64,000 nt of DNA from positions 1 through 64,000 of the forward strand of contig JADLHW010000109.1 of the NCBI GenBank assembly GCA_020848615.1, written 5' to 3'. Position 1 is the first letter of the stretch; every line of letters starts with the position of its first letter. Shown here in pieces: positions 8,033-16,782 of this stretch. Both the position numbers and the translations under genes were made by a program. This DNA is from Thermoleophilia bacterium. Its GTDB lineage: Bacteria; Actinomycetota; Thermoleophilia; Miltoncostaeales; Miltoncostaeaceae. The notes below the pieces were generated by a model. The model was not told the origin of the DNA and did no database searches. It was given only the letters and a program-made list of their open reading frames with translations.

Positions 8033-9106
8033 CTACGGGGTGACCGCCACCTTGATCACGCCGTCCTCCTGGTTGGAGAAGAGGTGGTAGGCGTCCTCGA
8101 TGCGGTCGAGGTCGAACCGGTGGGTGATGAGCTGCCCCAGGTTCAGGCGGCCGTTCTTGACCAGGGTCATGAGCGCCCCCAGTCGCTTCTTTCCGCCGGG
8201 GCAGAGGGTGGTGCGGATGTCGATGTCCCCGATGCCGTAGATGAACGGCTCCAGGGGGATCGTGACCTTGTCGCCGTAGACGCCCAGCGAGGAGACCATG
8301 CCGGCGGGCCGGACGGCCTTGAGGCAGTTCTCGAAGGTCTCCTGGATGCCGAGGGCCTCGATGGCGACGTCGGCGCCGCGGCCCTCGGTGAGGGCCTTCA
8401 CCTTCGCGACGGGGTCCTCCTGGGTGTAGTCGATGACCACGTCGGCGCCCATGGTGCGGGCCATCTCGAGGCGCCGTGGGTTCGAGTCGACGGCGATGAC
8501 CAGGCCGGCGCCGCGCAGCCGCGCCCCGGCGGTGGCGCACAGGCCGATGGGGCCCTGCGCGAACACCACCACGGAGTCGCCCAGCTGGACGTCGGCGGTC
8601 TCGACGGCCGCGATGCCGGTGGTGGCGATGTCGGTCACGAACAGGACCTCCTCGTCGGAGAGCCCCACCGGGATCTTCGCGAGGTTCGCCTGCGCGTACG
8701 GCACCCGGAAGTACTCGGCCTGCACCCCGTCGATGGAGTTGCCGAGCCGCCAGCCGCCGATGATGCCCCACTGGTCCTCGTACCCGGCGCACTGGGAGAA
8801 GTCCCCGGCCTGGCAGAAGTAGCAGGCGCCGCACGGGGTGATGGCGCCCACCACCACGCGGTCGCCCACCTCGTAGCCCTGCACCGCCTCGCCCACCTCG
8901 TGGATCACGCCGGCGGGCTCGTGCCCGACCACCCGGCCCGGGGCGACGGGGTACTCGCCGCGCCAGATGTGGGAGTCCGTCCCGCAGATGGTGGTGGTGG
9001 TGACCTTCACGACGGCGTCGGTGGGGCCGCACCGCGGGATGGGGACCTCCTCGATGTGGATGTCCCGGACGTCCTTGAACACCGCCGCGCGCATCGTGTC
9101 GGCCAT
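8033..9106 (-). CDS. zinc-dependent alcohol dehydrogenase (MDR family)
   Basis: A 357-residue medium-chain dehydrogenase oxidising an alcohol (or reducing an aldehyde or ketone) with NAD(P). Catalytic zinc ligands appear as ICGTDSHIW (Cys near residue 41) and GHEPAG (His-Glu near 61). A structural zinc lobe is present as CGACYFCQAGDFSQC, the usual four cysteines. The Rossmann segment contains VVVFAQGPIGLCA followed by AVDSNPRR, an acidic residue at the end of strand two that favours NAD. It resembles clostridial/thermophile secondary alcohol dehydrogenases by eye. The ATG has AAGGGA about 9 bases upstream. The substrate is not predictable from this sequence. Confidence 0.92.
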   Translation of the reverse strand: MADTMRAAVFKDVRDIHIEEVPIPRCGPTDAVVKVTTTTICGTDSHIWRGEYPVAPGRVVGHEPAGVIHEVGEAVQGYEVGDRVVVGAITPCGACYFCQAGDFSQCAGYEDQWGIIGGWRLGNSIDGVQAEYFRVPYAQANLAKIPVGLSDEEVLFVTDIATTGIAAVETADVQLGDSVVVFAQGPIGLCATAGARLRGAGLVIAVDSNPRRLEMARTMGADVVIDYTQEDPVAKVKALTEGRGADVAIEALGIQETFENCLKAVRPAGMVSSLGVYGDKVTIPLEPFIYGIGDIDIRTTLCPGGKKRLGALMTLVKNGRLNLGQLITHRFDLDRIEDAYHLFSNQEDGVIKVAVTP

Positions 9107-9347
9107 GGGGATCCCTTCGGTCGCTGGTCCGCCGCCGCCATCCAACCCCGCGGCCACCGGAGCGGCCAGTCCCCTCCGCACCCCGGGGTGGGGGGACCGG
9201 CGTGGGGGGAACCGCATGGGAAGCGGGGACGGGGAAGCGGTGGGATGCTCATGGTCCCGGGCGGCGCCTCACCCGTTCGGGTGAGGGACGTTGCCCGGGA
9301 GCGGGCGCCGCCCGTAGGGTCGGGTGGCGGGATCACAGAGGGGCGCA

Positions 9348-10547
9348 ATGGCGGGACGGGGACCAGGGGCACCGGCGGCGGACGCCGCCGTGGCCGACAT
9401 CAACCTCCTCCGGCGGGCGGACGCCGCCGGGCAGCGGCTGTTCCGTGAGCTGGTGACCTCGCGCATCGCCTGGGCGACCGTGTCGGAGGTGACGCGCCTC
9501 ACGGCGGTCGACGTCGCCGCGTTCTCCCTGCGCGCCGCCGGGTGCGCGCACCCGCAGCCGTGCACCCTGCTGCACTGCCTGGACCGCCTCGAGATGAAGG
9601 CGGTGCTCGGCAACCGCGGGCCGCGCCTGCCGGGCCTGCGCATCCCGCCGGGCGCCGGCCCCGGCGGCCGGGCGCTGGAGCTGGGCGCGGCGGTCGCCAG
9701 CGAGGACTGCGCGGCGGAGGACCTGCCCGACGCCCTCGCCGAGGTGGTGGTGGAGGAGGAGGGCATCCGGTCGCTCGCGGCGATCCCCGTGGGGTTCGGC
9801 GGCGAGGTGCGCGGGATGCTCCACGTGGGGCTGCGCCACACCGGCGGGTTCCGCCCGGCGACGATGGAGGCCCTGCAGCGCCTGTGCACGTACTCGGGTG
9901 CGGCGCTGGCGGCGGCGGGCGACCGGGGCCGCGTGGAGGAGGTCGCCGCCATGCGGGAGCGCCGCCGCCTGGCGCGCGCCCTGCACGACGAGCTCGGCCA
10001 GCGGCTGTTCGGCATCGGGATGACCGCGAAGCTCGCCCGGGAGAGCGCGTCGTCCGGGCGCCCGGACCTGGTGACCCACCTGCACGGGCTGGAGCGCGAG
10101 ATCGCCGGGGCGGCGACCGCCCTGCGCGCCACGTTGCGCAGCCTCGACACGCCGTCCGCCTCGGCCGGGGCGCTCGCGGTGAAGCTGCGCGAGGACCTCG
10201 CGGCCTTCACGGCGCGCACCGGCCTGCCCGCGCACCTGCTGGTGCTCGGCGAGCCCGACGCCGTGGACGCCGCGCGCGCGGACACGCTCATCCGGGCGGT
10301 GCAGGAGGGGCTGCGCAACGTGGAGCGCCACGCCCAGGCGTCGGAGGTGGTGCTCACCATCGGGTTCCTGCCCGGCGCGCTGGAGGTGGTGCTGCAGGAC
10401 GACGGCGTCGGACCGGCCGCCGCGGCGGACGGGGGATACGGCCTCGCGTCCCTCGACGCGGAGCTGGCGCGCCTGGGCGGGGAGATCGCCCTGGTGCGCG
10501 GCGACGACACGGGGGCGACGCTGAAGGCCCGGGTGCCGCTGCCGTGA
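9348..10547 (+). CDS. GAF-domain sensor histidine kinase (NarL-system type)
   Basis: Cytoplasmic 399-residue kinase with no membrane helices. An N-terminal segment with a cysteine cluster (C66, C72, C77 in GCAHPQPCTLLHC) leads into a GAF-like sensor (about 80-190). A HisKA_3 dimerisation helix follows with the phospho-accepting H213 in ALHDELGQRLFG, then an ATPase with N box EGLRNVERHAQAS, G1 box DDGVGPA and GYGLASL. The ATG follows GAGGGG by five bases. It overlaps the downstream response regulator in a GTGA arrangement, so the two form a cognate pair. The signal is unknown; the cysteines could bind a metal cluster or sense redox state, which is inference. Confidence 0.92.
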   Translation: MAGRGPGAPAADAAVADINLLRRADAAGQRLFRELVTSRIAWATVSEVTRLTAVDVAAFSLRAAGCAHPQPCTLLHCLDRLEMKAVLGNRGPRLPGLRIPPGAGPGGRALELGAAVASEDCAAEDLPDALAEVVVEEEGIRSLAAIPVGFGGEVRGMLHVGLRHTGGFRPATMEALQRLCTYSGAALAAAGDRGRVEEVAAMRERRRLARALHDELGQRLFGIGMTAKLARESASSGRPDLVTHLHGLEREIAGAATALRATLRSLDTPSASAGALAVKLREDLAAFTARTGLPAHLLVLGEPDAVDAARADTLIRAVQEGLRNVERHAQASEVVLTIGFLPGALEVVLQDDGVGPAAAADGGYGLASLDAELARLGGEIALVRGDDTGATLKARVPLP

Positions 10548-11179
10548 CCCGCAACCCGCGCACCGTGGTGGTCGCCGACGACCACCCCATCGTGCTCTCG
10601 GGGATGCGGCTGCTGCTGAGCGGCAGCCGGTTCTTCGAGTTCGCCGGCGAGGCCCGCACCGGCGCGGAGGCGATCCTGCGCTGCGACCAGCTGCGTCCCG
10701 ACGTGCTGCTCCTGGACCTGCGCCTGCCCGACCTGCCCGCGGCCACCATCTGCCAGCGCGTGAAGGAGCGCCAGCCGGACCTGGCGATCGTGATCCTCAC
10801 CGCCCACCCGGAGGAGATGGCGGTGCGCCAGTGCCTGAAGGCCGGGGCGTCGGCGTGCCTGTTCAAGGACACCGGCGAGCAGCAGCTGCTGTCGGCGCTC
10901 ATGCAGGTGGTGCACGGCAGGGCGGTCCTGGACCCGCGCATCGCCGGGGCGATGCTGCCGCGCCGCGCGAACGGCGGCCGCCCGGAGGGCAGCCTCACCG
11001 ATCGTGAGCGTGACGTGCTGATGATGATCGCCCGGGGGCTCACCACCCAGGAGATCGGCGAGCAGCTCGGCCTGTCGCCGAACACCATCAAGAGCCACTC
11101 GCGGGCCCTGTTCACCAAGCTCGGCGCCCACAACCGCGTGCAGGCGCTCGCGGTGGCCCAGGAACGCGGGCTCATCTGA
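10544..11179 (+). CDS. NarL/FixJ-type response regulator
   Basis: A 211-residue partner of the preceding kinase. The receiver domain has the acidic pair in VVVADDHP (residues 11-12), phospho-acceptor D58 in LLLDLRLP, and K108 in LFKDT. A LuxR-type helix-turn-helix occupies about 148-211 (SLTDRERDVLMMIARG, SPNTIKSHSRALFTKLG). The GTG start lies inside the kinase stop, giving coupled translation. Targets are unknown. The gene is convergent with the small Cys/His protein 18 bases downstream. Confidence 0.95.
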   Translation: MTRNPRTVVVADDHPIVLSGMRLLLSGSRFFEFAGEARTGAEAILRCDQLRPDVLLLDLRLPDLPAATICQRVKERQPDLAIVILTAHPEEMAVRQCLKAGASACLFKDTGEQQLLSALMQVVHGRAVLDPRIAGAMLPRRANGGRPEGSLTDRERDVLMMIARGLTTQEIGEQLGLSPNTIKSHSRALFTKLGAHNRVQALAVAQERGLI

Positions 11180-11197
11180 GCTGAGCCCCGGGCCGGG

Positions 11198-11605
11198 CTA
11201 CTTCTTCCTGTAGAAGCCCTCGTCCCCGGAGTTCTTGCGGACGGCGTGCACCGGGTTCCCGGCCGCGTCCCACTGGTAGTAGGAGCATGCCGGGCCCAAG
11301 CCCTTCTCGTACTGCTCGATCTTCGGGTTCCGGCCGATGTCCCGGGCCGCGGCGGCGTGGCGCAGCAGGCTGGGGTCGTCGTTCTCGGGCCACACGATGA
11401 TCAGATGGGCGGCGGTGAGGTGCGTCGCGACGAACTCGCAGCCCGCGGCGGGGCAGGGCCAGGGGTCGGTGCGGACGCAGAACCAGCCGGTGTAGTCCTC
11501 GCCGGAGTCGTCGGTCCAGAGCTCCTCGTCGATGTCGAGGTCGGGCTCGCCGGTGAGCGGCTCACCGATGATCGTGGTGGGTCCCTCGGGCTCCATCGTT
11601 CCCAT
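11198..11605 (-). CDS. small acidic Cys/His-rich protein of unknown function
   Basis: A 135-residue protein that I do not recognise. The first 40 residues are strongly acidic (EPDLDIDEELWTDDSGEDY). A central PCPAAGCEFVATHLTAAH gives a C-x4-C-x5-H-x4-H pattern that could bind zinc, preceded by another Cys (WFCVRTD). The C-terminal half has YYQWDAAGNPVHAV, a pattern seen in actinobacterial hypotheticals. AGGAG lies a few bases before the chosen ATG. It follows moaE by only 19 bases on the same strand, so it may be the last gene of a moaD-moaE transcript. Confidence 0.7.
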   Translation of the reverse strand: MGTMEPEGPTTIIGEPLTGEPDLDIDEELWTDDSGEDYTGWFCVRTDPWPCPAAGCEFVATHLTAAHLIIVWPENDDPSLLRHAAAARDIGRNPKIEQYEKGLGPACSYYQWDAAGNPVHAVRKNSGDEGFYRKK

Positions 11606-11624
11606 CGCGGGCTCCTTTTCCGGG

Positions 11625-12050
11625 TCAGGACACGGGTGCGGAGACGCCGTCCCTCCAGACGGCCGTGCCGTCCGCGTGGACCGTCCGCTTCCAGATCGGC
11701 GCGCGCCGCTTCGCCTCGTCGATGGCCAGCCGGCACGCCGCGAACGCGGCGGGGCGGTGCGCCGCCGCCGCGACGATCGCGATGGACGCCTCACCCACCG
11801 CCACGCGCCCCAGCCGGTGCGAGATGGCGACCCGCGCGCCCAGGGCCTCGGCCTCCGCGGCCACGGCCTCCAGCTCGGCGAGGGCCAGCTCCTCGTACGC
11901 CTCGTACTCCAGCGCCACCACCTCGGTGCGGTCCGCGTCGCGCCGAGTGGTGCCGATGAACACGGCGATACCGCCGTGGTCCGGCCCCGCCGTCGCGGCG
12001 ATGAGCTCGTCCACGCGCAGCGGATCGTGCCTGAGGGACACCAGCGCCAC
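11625..12050 (-). CDS. moaE: molybdopterin synthase catalytic subunit MoaE
   Basis: Large subunit (141 residues) of molybdopterin synthase, which with the MoaD thiocarboxylate inserts two sulfurs into precursor Z in molybdenum cofactor synthesis. Visible motifs are the early GGIAVFIGTTR, LEYEAYEELA, ISHRLGRVAVGE, and the active-site region RRAPIWKRTVHADG, which keeps the conserved lysine and the KxxxW-like context. The GTG start lies just past the moaD stop (three bases between reading frames), implying one transcript with moaD. No other moa or moe gene is present here. Confidence 0.92.
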   Translation of the reverse strand: MALVSLRHDPLRVDELIAATAGPDHGGIAVFIGTTRRDADRTEVVALEYEAYEELALAELEAVAAEAEALGARVAISHRLGRVAVGEASIAIVAAAAHRPAAFAACRLAIDEAKRRAPIWKRTVHADGTAVWRDGVSAPVS

Positions 12051-12052
12051 CG

Positions 12053-12307
12053 CTACCCCCCGGACACCGGCAGGATGAGCGCCACCCGGTCGCCGCCCGA
12101 CATGGGCGTGCCCGGCGCGATCCACCGGTCGTTCAGCGCGTACCGCAGCGCCGTGGGCGGCGCCGTCGACCGGATGGGCTCCGGGAGATGTGCCCACACC
12201 GCGCCCACCGGCGTGGCGGCGGGCACCCGGATCTGCAGCCGGTCGGTCCCCGCCGCCTCCTTCAGGGACGCGAACAGCATCACGGTCACGTCGATGTCGT
12301 CGGGCAT
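12053..12307 (-). CDS. moaD: molybdopterin synthase sulfur carrier subunit MoaD
   Basis: Ubiquitin-fold sulfur carrier of 84 residues. It begins DVTVMLFASLKEAAG, the usual first strand and loop of MoaD/ThiS, and ends exactly in Gly-Gly (LILPVSGG), whose terminal carboxylate is adenylated and thiolated. An upstream in-frame ATG at 12319 would add four residues (MVTG); neither start has a strong ribosome site. The gene is divergent from the first lysyl-oxidase-like gene, with 210 bases between. Confidence 0.92.
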   Translation of the reverse strand: MPDDIDVTVMLFASLKEAAGTDRLQIRVPAATPVGAVWAHLPEPIRSTAPPTALRYALNDRWIAPGTPMSGGDRVALILPVSGG

Positions 12308-12445
12308 CCCGGTGACCATAGCCGCTCGCGGCGCCTCGGGCCGCGCTCCGGGATTCCCCGCACTCCGACGACGGCGCACCACCGATGCCACGGCGCCCTT
12401 AACGAGTCCCTTACCGGGATCGGCTTGGCCACGCCGATCCGACTC

Positions 12446-12478
12446 GCCGAACGTCCAGTCGCGGACTCTCCGTTCGGC
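12446..12478. promoter_or_regulatory. inverted repeat upstream of first lysyl-oxidase-like gene
   Basis: Bases 12446-12453 (gccgaacg) and 12471-12478 (cgttcggc) form a perfect 8-base inverted repeat with a 17-base centre, 40 bases before the ATG. It could be an operator or a leader hairpin in the moaD/lysyl-oxidase divergent region. Confidence 0.35.
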
Positions 12479-12517
12479 CGAGGCGGCATTCCGGGCGCGA
12501 CCCCTAGGTTGACCGGT

Positions 12518-14470
12518 ATGACACGCCGCCGAAAGCTCGTCCTCAGCCTCGTCGCCAGCGCCGCCGCCGCGGCCGTGACGGTCCCCATCATCGCCAGCTC
12601 CGCGCCGGGCGACCCGCCGCGCCTCCCGGACCTGGTGAGCGACGCGCCCACCGGGCCGAGGTTCGACACCTACGACCCGGTGAACGGCGTCGCCCGCCTC
12701 CTGGTCCGGTTCGACGGCTACGTCCACAACGAGGGCGACGGCCCGCTCGACCTGCAGGGCAACCCGCAGCTGCCACTCGGCTCGCAGGGCGGCATGGACC
12801 AGTACCTCTGGAACGGCACCGGGGCGCGCGACAGCGACGCGTTCGGATCGAACGCCGCGTCGTGGACCCGGGTGACCGACCACCCGGTGAACCCGCTGGT
12901 GGTGTTCGACAGCTCCGACACCCACAACCACTGGCATGTCCAGCGGGCGGCCGAGTACTCCATGTGGAACGAGGCGAAGACGGCGATCGTGGCCCCGGCG
13001 AACAAGGTCGGGTTCTGCCAGTACGACAGCGAGCGGGTGAACTTCAGCAAGGGGCCCACGGGCCAGGTGTACGGCGACACCCTCACCGGCGACTTCTGCC
13101 GCCAGGACCAGCCCGGCGCCACGCAGCTGCGCGAGGGCATCAGCGAGGGCTACCGGGACATCTACGACTGGACGCTCGACTACCAGTGGATCGACGTCTC
13201 CAACGTCTCCCCGGGCATCTACCACCTCGCGGGCCGCATGGACCCCGACAACGTGTTCAAGGAGAAGGACGAGACCAACAACGGGTACGCGTTCTCCGCT
13301 CCGGTCACCATCCCCGGGTACCGGGCGGCGGCCGTCACGGCGAGCACCGCGTTCAAGACCCCCGTGCAGGTGACGCTCGCCGCCGACGCGTTCACCACGA
13401 TCTCGGGCTACGGGGTCGCCCTGGGCCCGCGGCGGTACCGCATCGAGTCGCTGCCCGCCGGCGGCATCCTGAAGAACGGGAACACGACGCTCAGCGTGGG
13501 CAGCGCGCTGCCCGCCGGGGTGACCGCGCTGCAGTACATCCCCAACACCAACTTCTCCGGCGTCGACTCGTTCCAGTTCTCGGCGATCGACACCAACAGC
13601 AGCTACCCGACCCAGCCCACCAGGGCGACCGCCTCGGTGACCGTCGGCGGCTCCGGTGCCACGGTCGTGAACCTCTCCGGCGCGCCCGGGCAGATGGTCG
13701 CCGGCACGCAGGTGCAGCTCACCGCCACCTCGTCCACCGGCGGCCCGCTGGTGTGGACCACGACCGGCGGCAGCATCACGGCCGCGGGCGTGCTCACGGC
13801 ACCCGACGCGGTGCCGGCCGGCGGCAGCATCACGGTGCGCGCCACGCTGGCCGACGACCTCGGAGCCTTCAAGGAGGTCGTGATCCCGATCGTGCCGGTG
13901 GGGACCCAAGTCCCGCAGCCGGTCGTCCCGCCGGTGGTCACCACGGCCGCGCTCTCCAAGCCCGGCGTGCTCACCTACCGCCGCAACGTCACGGTCACGG
14001 TCCAGATCAACCGGGGCGGCACGGTCGTCCTGAGCCTCACCCGCGGCGCCACGCGCCTGGACGCCTGCAGCACCAAGGCGCCGGCCGGCCAGACGGTGTC
14101 GTGCAAGTTCCAGCTCGCCAAGGCGTGGGACCCCGGCACGATCCGGGTGAACGCGAAGCTCACCACCGCCGACCGGAAGGTGTTCACCAGCTCCGCGACC
14201 GCCGGGCCCTCCAGCTACCGCAAGCTGGCGGTCCGTCGCAGCGGACGGCGGGTGTCCCTGGTCGTCACCCCGCAGCGCCCCGGATCGGTGAGCGTGATCC
14301 TCATGGCGCGCGGCAGGGTGGTGGGCCGGTGCGCCGGCCGGATCGCCCCGAACGCCTCGTTCACCTGCGCCCGCACCCTCGCCGCGACCGCGACGTCCGC
14401 GAAGGTGAAGGTGTTCGTGTCGTTCCGCGACCGGCAGGGCCGCATCGCGATCCGGGAGCTCGCCAAGTAG
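12518..14470 (+). CDS. secreted lysyl-oxidase-like protein with C-terminal Ig-type modules (copy A)
   Basis: A 650-residue exported protein. After a signal peptide (RRRKLVLSLVASAAAAA, cleavage near 30), residues 35-270 match the lysyl oxidase fold: the copper-binding H136-x-H138-x-H140 in SDTHNHWH, paired cysteines in VGFCQYD and GDFCRQ, and the GYRDIYDWTLDYQWID segment that carries candidate cofactor tyrosines. Lysyl oxidases oxidise lysine side chains to aldehydes and cross-link secreted proteins. A cadherin-like module (about 310-375, NTNFSGVDSFQFSAID) and Ig-like modules follow, ending in a basic Arg/Thr-rich tail with Cys pairs. A close paralogue follows 85 bases later. Activity is inferred from the histidine motif. 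Confidence 0.85.
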   Translation: MTRRRKLVLSLVASAAAAAVTVPIIASSAPGDPPRLPDLVSDAPTGPRFDTYDPVNGVARLLVRFDGYVHNEGDGPLDLQGNPQLPLGSQGGMDQYLWNGTGARDSDAFGSNAASWTRVTDHPVNPLVVFDSSDTHNHWHVQRAAEYSMWNEAKTAIVAPANKVGFCQYDSERVNFSKGPTGQVYGDTLTGDFCRQDQPGATQLREGISEGYRDIYDWTLDYQWIDVSNVSPGIYHLAGRMDPDNVFKEKDETNNGYAFSAPVTIPGYRAAAVTASTAFKTPVQVTLAADAFTTISGYGVALGPRRYRIESLPAGGILKNGNTTLSVGSALPAGVTALQYIPNTNFSGVDSFQFSAIDTNSSYPTQPTRATASVTVGGSGATVVNLSGAPGQMVAGTQVQLTATSSTGGPLVWTTTGGSITAAGVLTAPDAVPAGGSITVRATLADDLGAFKEVVIPIVPVGTQVPQPVVPPVVTTAALSKPGVLTYRRNVTVTVQINRGGTVVLSLTRGATRLDACSTKAPAGQTVSCKFQLAKAWDPGTIRVNAKLTTADRKVFTSSATAGPSSYRKLAVRRSGRRVSLVVTPQRPGSVSVILMARGRVVGRCAGRIAPNASFTCARTLAATATSAKVKVFVSFRDRQGRIAIRELAK

Positions 14471-14555
14471 CTCACACGATCCTCACATGCGGGGCGCGGA
14501 GTACTGGACCAATGGGCGGCGCGCCCCGCCGAAAGCCCCACCTACAGTGACCGGC

Positions 14556-16574
14556 ATGCAGAGACGCCGCCGACTCACACTCTCCCTGGTGGGCGCCGCA
14601 GCAGCGGTCGCCGTCACCGTCCCCCTCATCGCCGTCCAGGCCGGCCCGGGCAACGGTGCCCTGCTGCCGGACCTGGTCGCCGACCCGCCCGACAGCCCCG
14701 AGTTCAACGTCTACTCGGCCGGGTACGACAACTCCGCGCTGTTGCTGCGGTTCAACGGATACGTCCACAACGCCGGCGACGGCCCGCTGGACATCCAGGG
14801 GAACCCGCAGGCCAACGCGCCCGCCGGCACCGCCATCGACCAGTACCTGTCGAAGGTGCCCCCGAACGTCGCGGGTCCCGGCGGCACCACCATCCCCAAC
14901 CCGGCGCGTTCCTCGCTCGCGAGCGGCGCGACCGCCGGGAACTGGCAGCGGGTCACCGACAACAAGGACCCGAAGGTGGTGTTCGACAACTCGGACACCC
15001 ACAACCACTTCCACGTGTTGAAGGCGGCCGAGTACACCCTCTGGAACTCCACGAAGACCGCCCAGGTCGTCGCGGGGTCCAAGGTCGGGTTCTGCATGTA
15101 CGACAGCGAGGGCGACGACACGACGAACGGCCCGGCCGACACGGTGTACTCGGGGACCGTCGTCACCGACTTCTGCGACCAGGGCCAGCCCGGCGCCACG
15201 TTCCTGCGCGAGGGCGTGAGCGAGGGCTACCGCGACATCTACGACTCCTCGCTGGACGCCCAGTGGGTCGACGTGTCCAACGTCTCCCCGGGCGACTACT
15301 ACCTGGCCGCCCGCATGGACCCCGACGGGTACATCAAGGAGAAGGACGAGAACAACGGCTACACGTTCTCGGTCGCTCCCGTGCGCGTGCCCGGGTACCG
15401 GGCCGACGCCGTCACGGCGGCCACCGGCTTCCGCGTCGGGAAGAGCTTCGCCCTCACGAGCACCGCGTTCGCGCCCACCACGCCCATCGGCACCGGCGGG
15501 GCGCCCAGCGGGTACGCGGGCCTCGGCACCGTGCGGTACCGCGTGGAGACGCTCCCCGCGAACGGCACGCTGCGCAACGGCACGGCCGCCGTCACCGCCG
15601 GCACCACGCTGCCGGCCGGCGTGAACCAGCTGAACTACACGCCGGGCAACAACTTCAGCGGCCAGGACGGCTTCGTGTTCTCCGCCGTGAACTACGTGAA
15701 CGGCGCGCCCACCAAGTACCCGGTGCAGCCCGCCAAGGCCACCGCCACCATCAACGTGGGCGGCTCCGGCATCGTCGTGAACGTGTCCGGCATCCCCGGC
15801 CAGATGGTCGTGGGCACGCAGGCCCAGTTCACCGGCTCGGCGAGCAGCGGTGCCATCACGTGGACCGTCGACGGCGTCGCCGGTGGGAACGCCACCGTGG
15901 GCACCGTCACCGCGGGCGGCCTGTACACCGCGCCGGCGAGCGTGCCGGCGGGCGGCAAGGTCACCGTCCAGGCCGTCTCCACCGAGGACGTGGGCACGAA
16001 GTCCGCCCCGGTGACCGTGAACATCGTCGCCAACGGGACCTCCGGTCCCAAGCCCATCATCACGGGCACGGTGAGGAAGCCGGGCGTCCTGGCCGTGGGC
16101 CGCAACGTGACGATCAGCGTGAAGGTGCCGTCCAGCGGCACGATCACCCTGTCGCTGCTGCGGGGCCGCGCCCGGCTGGGCCGCTGCGTCACCAAGGTCA
16201 CGGCGGGCCAGACGGCGACCTGCAAGCTGCGGATGTCGAAGCCGTACGACCCCGGCACCCTGCGGGTCACCTCGGTGTTCAAGAGCCGCGGGAAGACCAC
16301 CCGCGGCAGCGTCTCCGCGGGCGGCAGCAGCTTCAACCGCGTGTCCCTCAGGCGGCGGGGCGGCAGGGTCACCCTGTCGGTGGTCCCCAAGCGGCCCGGC
16401 ATCGTGCGCGTCGCGATCACCCGCCGCGGCCGCGTCGTGGGGCAGTGCACCGGCCGCGTGCTGGCCGGCCGGACCCTCACCTGCAGCCGCTCCGTCGGCC
16501 GCGGCGGGGTGAGCCTGTCGATCAGCCTGAAGGACGAGCAGGGCCGGCTGGTCATCCGGCAGGCGAGCCTCTAG
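14556..16574 (+). CDS. secreted lysyl-oxidase-like protein with C-terminal Ig-type modules (copy B)
   Basis: A 672-residue paralogue of the preceding gene with the same order: signal peptide (LTLSLVGAAAAVAV), lysyl oxidase domain with H149-x-H151-x-H153 in SDTHNHFH, cadherin-like module (NFSGQDGFVFSAVN), Ig-like module (GQMVVGTQAQFTG), and basic C-terminal repeats. It carries an extra insertion at about 98-122 (PPNVAGPGGTTIPNPARSS). Even the start regions match (gaccgg just before both ATGs), so this is a tandem duplication that has diverged. Two copies may act on different substrates or form a heteromer. A hairpin resembling a terminator follows the stop. Confidence 0.85.
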   Translation: MQRRRRLTLSLVGAAAAVAVTVPLIAVQAGPGNGALLPDLVADPPDSPEFNVYSAGYDNSALLLRFNGYVHNAGDGPLDIQGNPQANAPAGTAIDQYLSKVPPNVAGPGGTTIPNPARSSLASGATAGNWQRVTDNKDPKVVFDNSDTHNHFHVLKAAEYTLWNSTKTAQVVAGSKVGFCMYDSEGDDTTNGPADTVYSGTVVTDFCDQGQPGATFLREGVSEGYRDIYDSSLDAQWVDVSNVSPGDYYLAARMDPDGYIKEKDENNGYTFSVAPVRVPGYRADAVTAATGFRVGKSFALTSTAFAPTTPIGTGGAPSGYAGLGTVRYRVETLPANGTLRNGTAAVTAGTTLPAGVNQLNYTPGNNFSGQDGFVFSAVNYVNGAPTKYPVQPAKATATINVGGSGIVVNVSGIPGQMVVGTQAQFTGSASSGAITWTVDGVAGGNATVGTVTAGGLYTAPASVPAGGKVTVQAVSTEDVGTKSAPVTVNIVANGTSGPKPIITGTVRKPGVLAVGRNVTISVKVPSSGTITLSLLRGRARLGRCVTKVTAGQTATCKLRMSKPYDPGTLRVTSVFKSRGKTTRGSVSAGGSSFNRVSLRRRGGRVTLSVVPKRPGIVRVAITRRGRVVGQCTGRVLAGRTLTCSRSVGRGGVSLSISLKDEQGRLVIRQASL

Positions 16575-16584
16575 CACCGTCCCC

Positions 16585-16635
16585 GCGGAGGGCGGCGGCC
16601 GGGGGGAATCCCCGTCGCCGCCGCCCTCCCGCGCG
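16585..16635 (+). terminator. hairpin after lysyl-oxidase-like gene B
   Basis: Bases 16585-16600 (cgcggagggcggcgg...) pair with 16619-16635 in a GC-only stem of about 14 pairs with one bulge, 10 bases after the stop. There is no T-run, so it may act as a transcript end or mRNA stabiliser rather than a classical Rho-independent terminator. Confidence 0.5.
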
Positions 16636-16782
16636 GCAACCGGGGCGTCCGCATCGTCGCCCGGGTGCGAACCGCCGGCACGACGCGACGGGCCCGCTCA
16701 CGATCACGGCCCGGCTGCGGGCCCCCGATGCGAACGCGGGGCGCAGCCGGGCCGTGTGAACCCGGGAAGGACCGCGGGCGGC

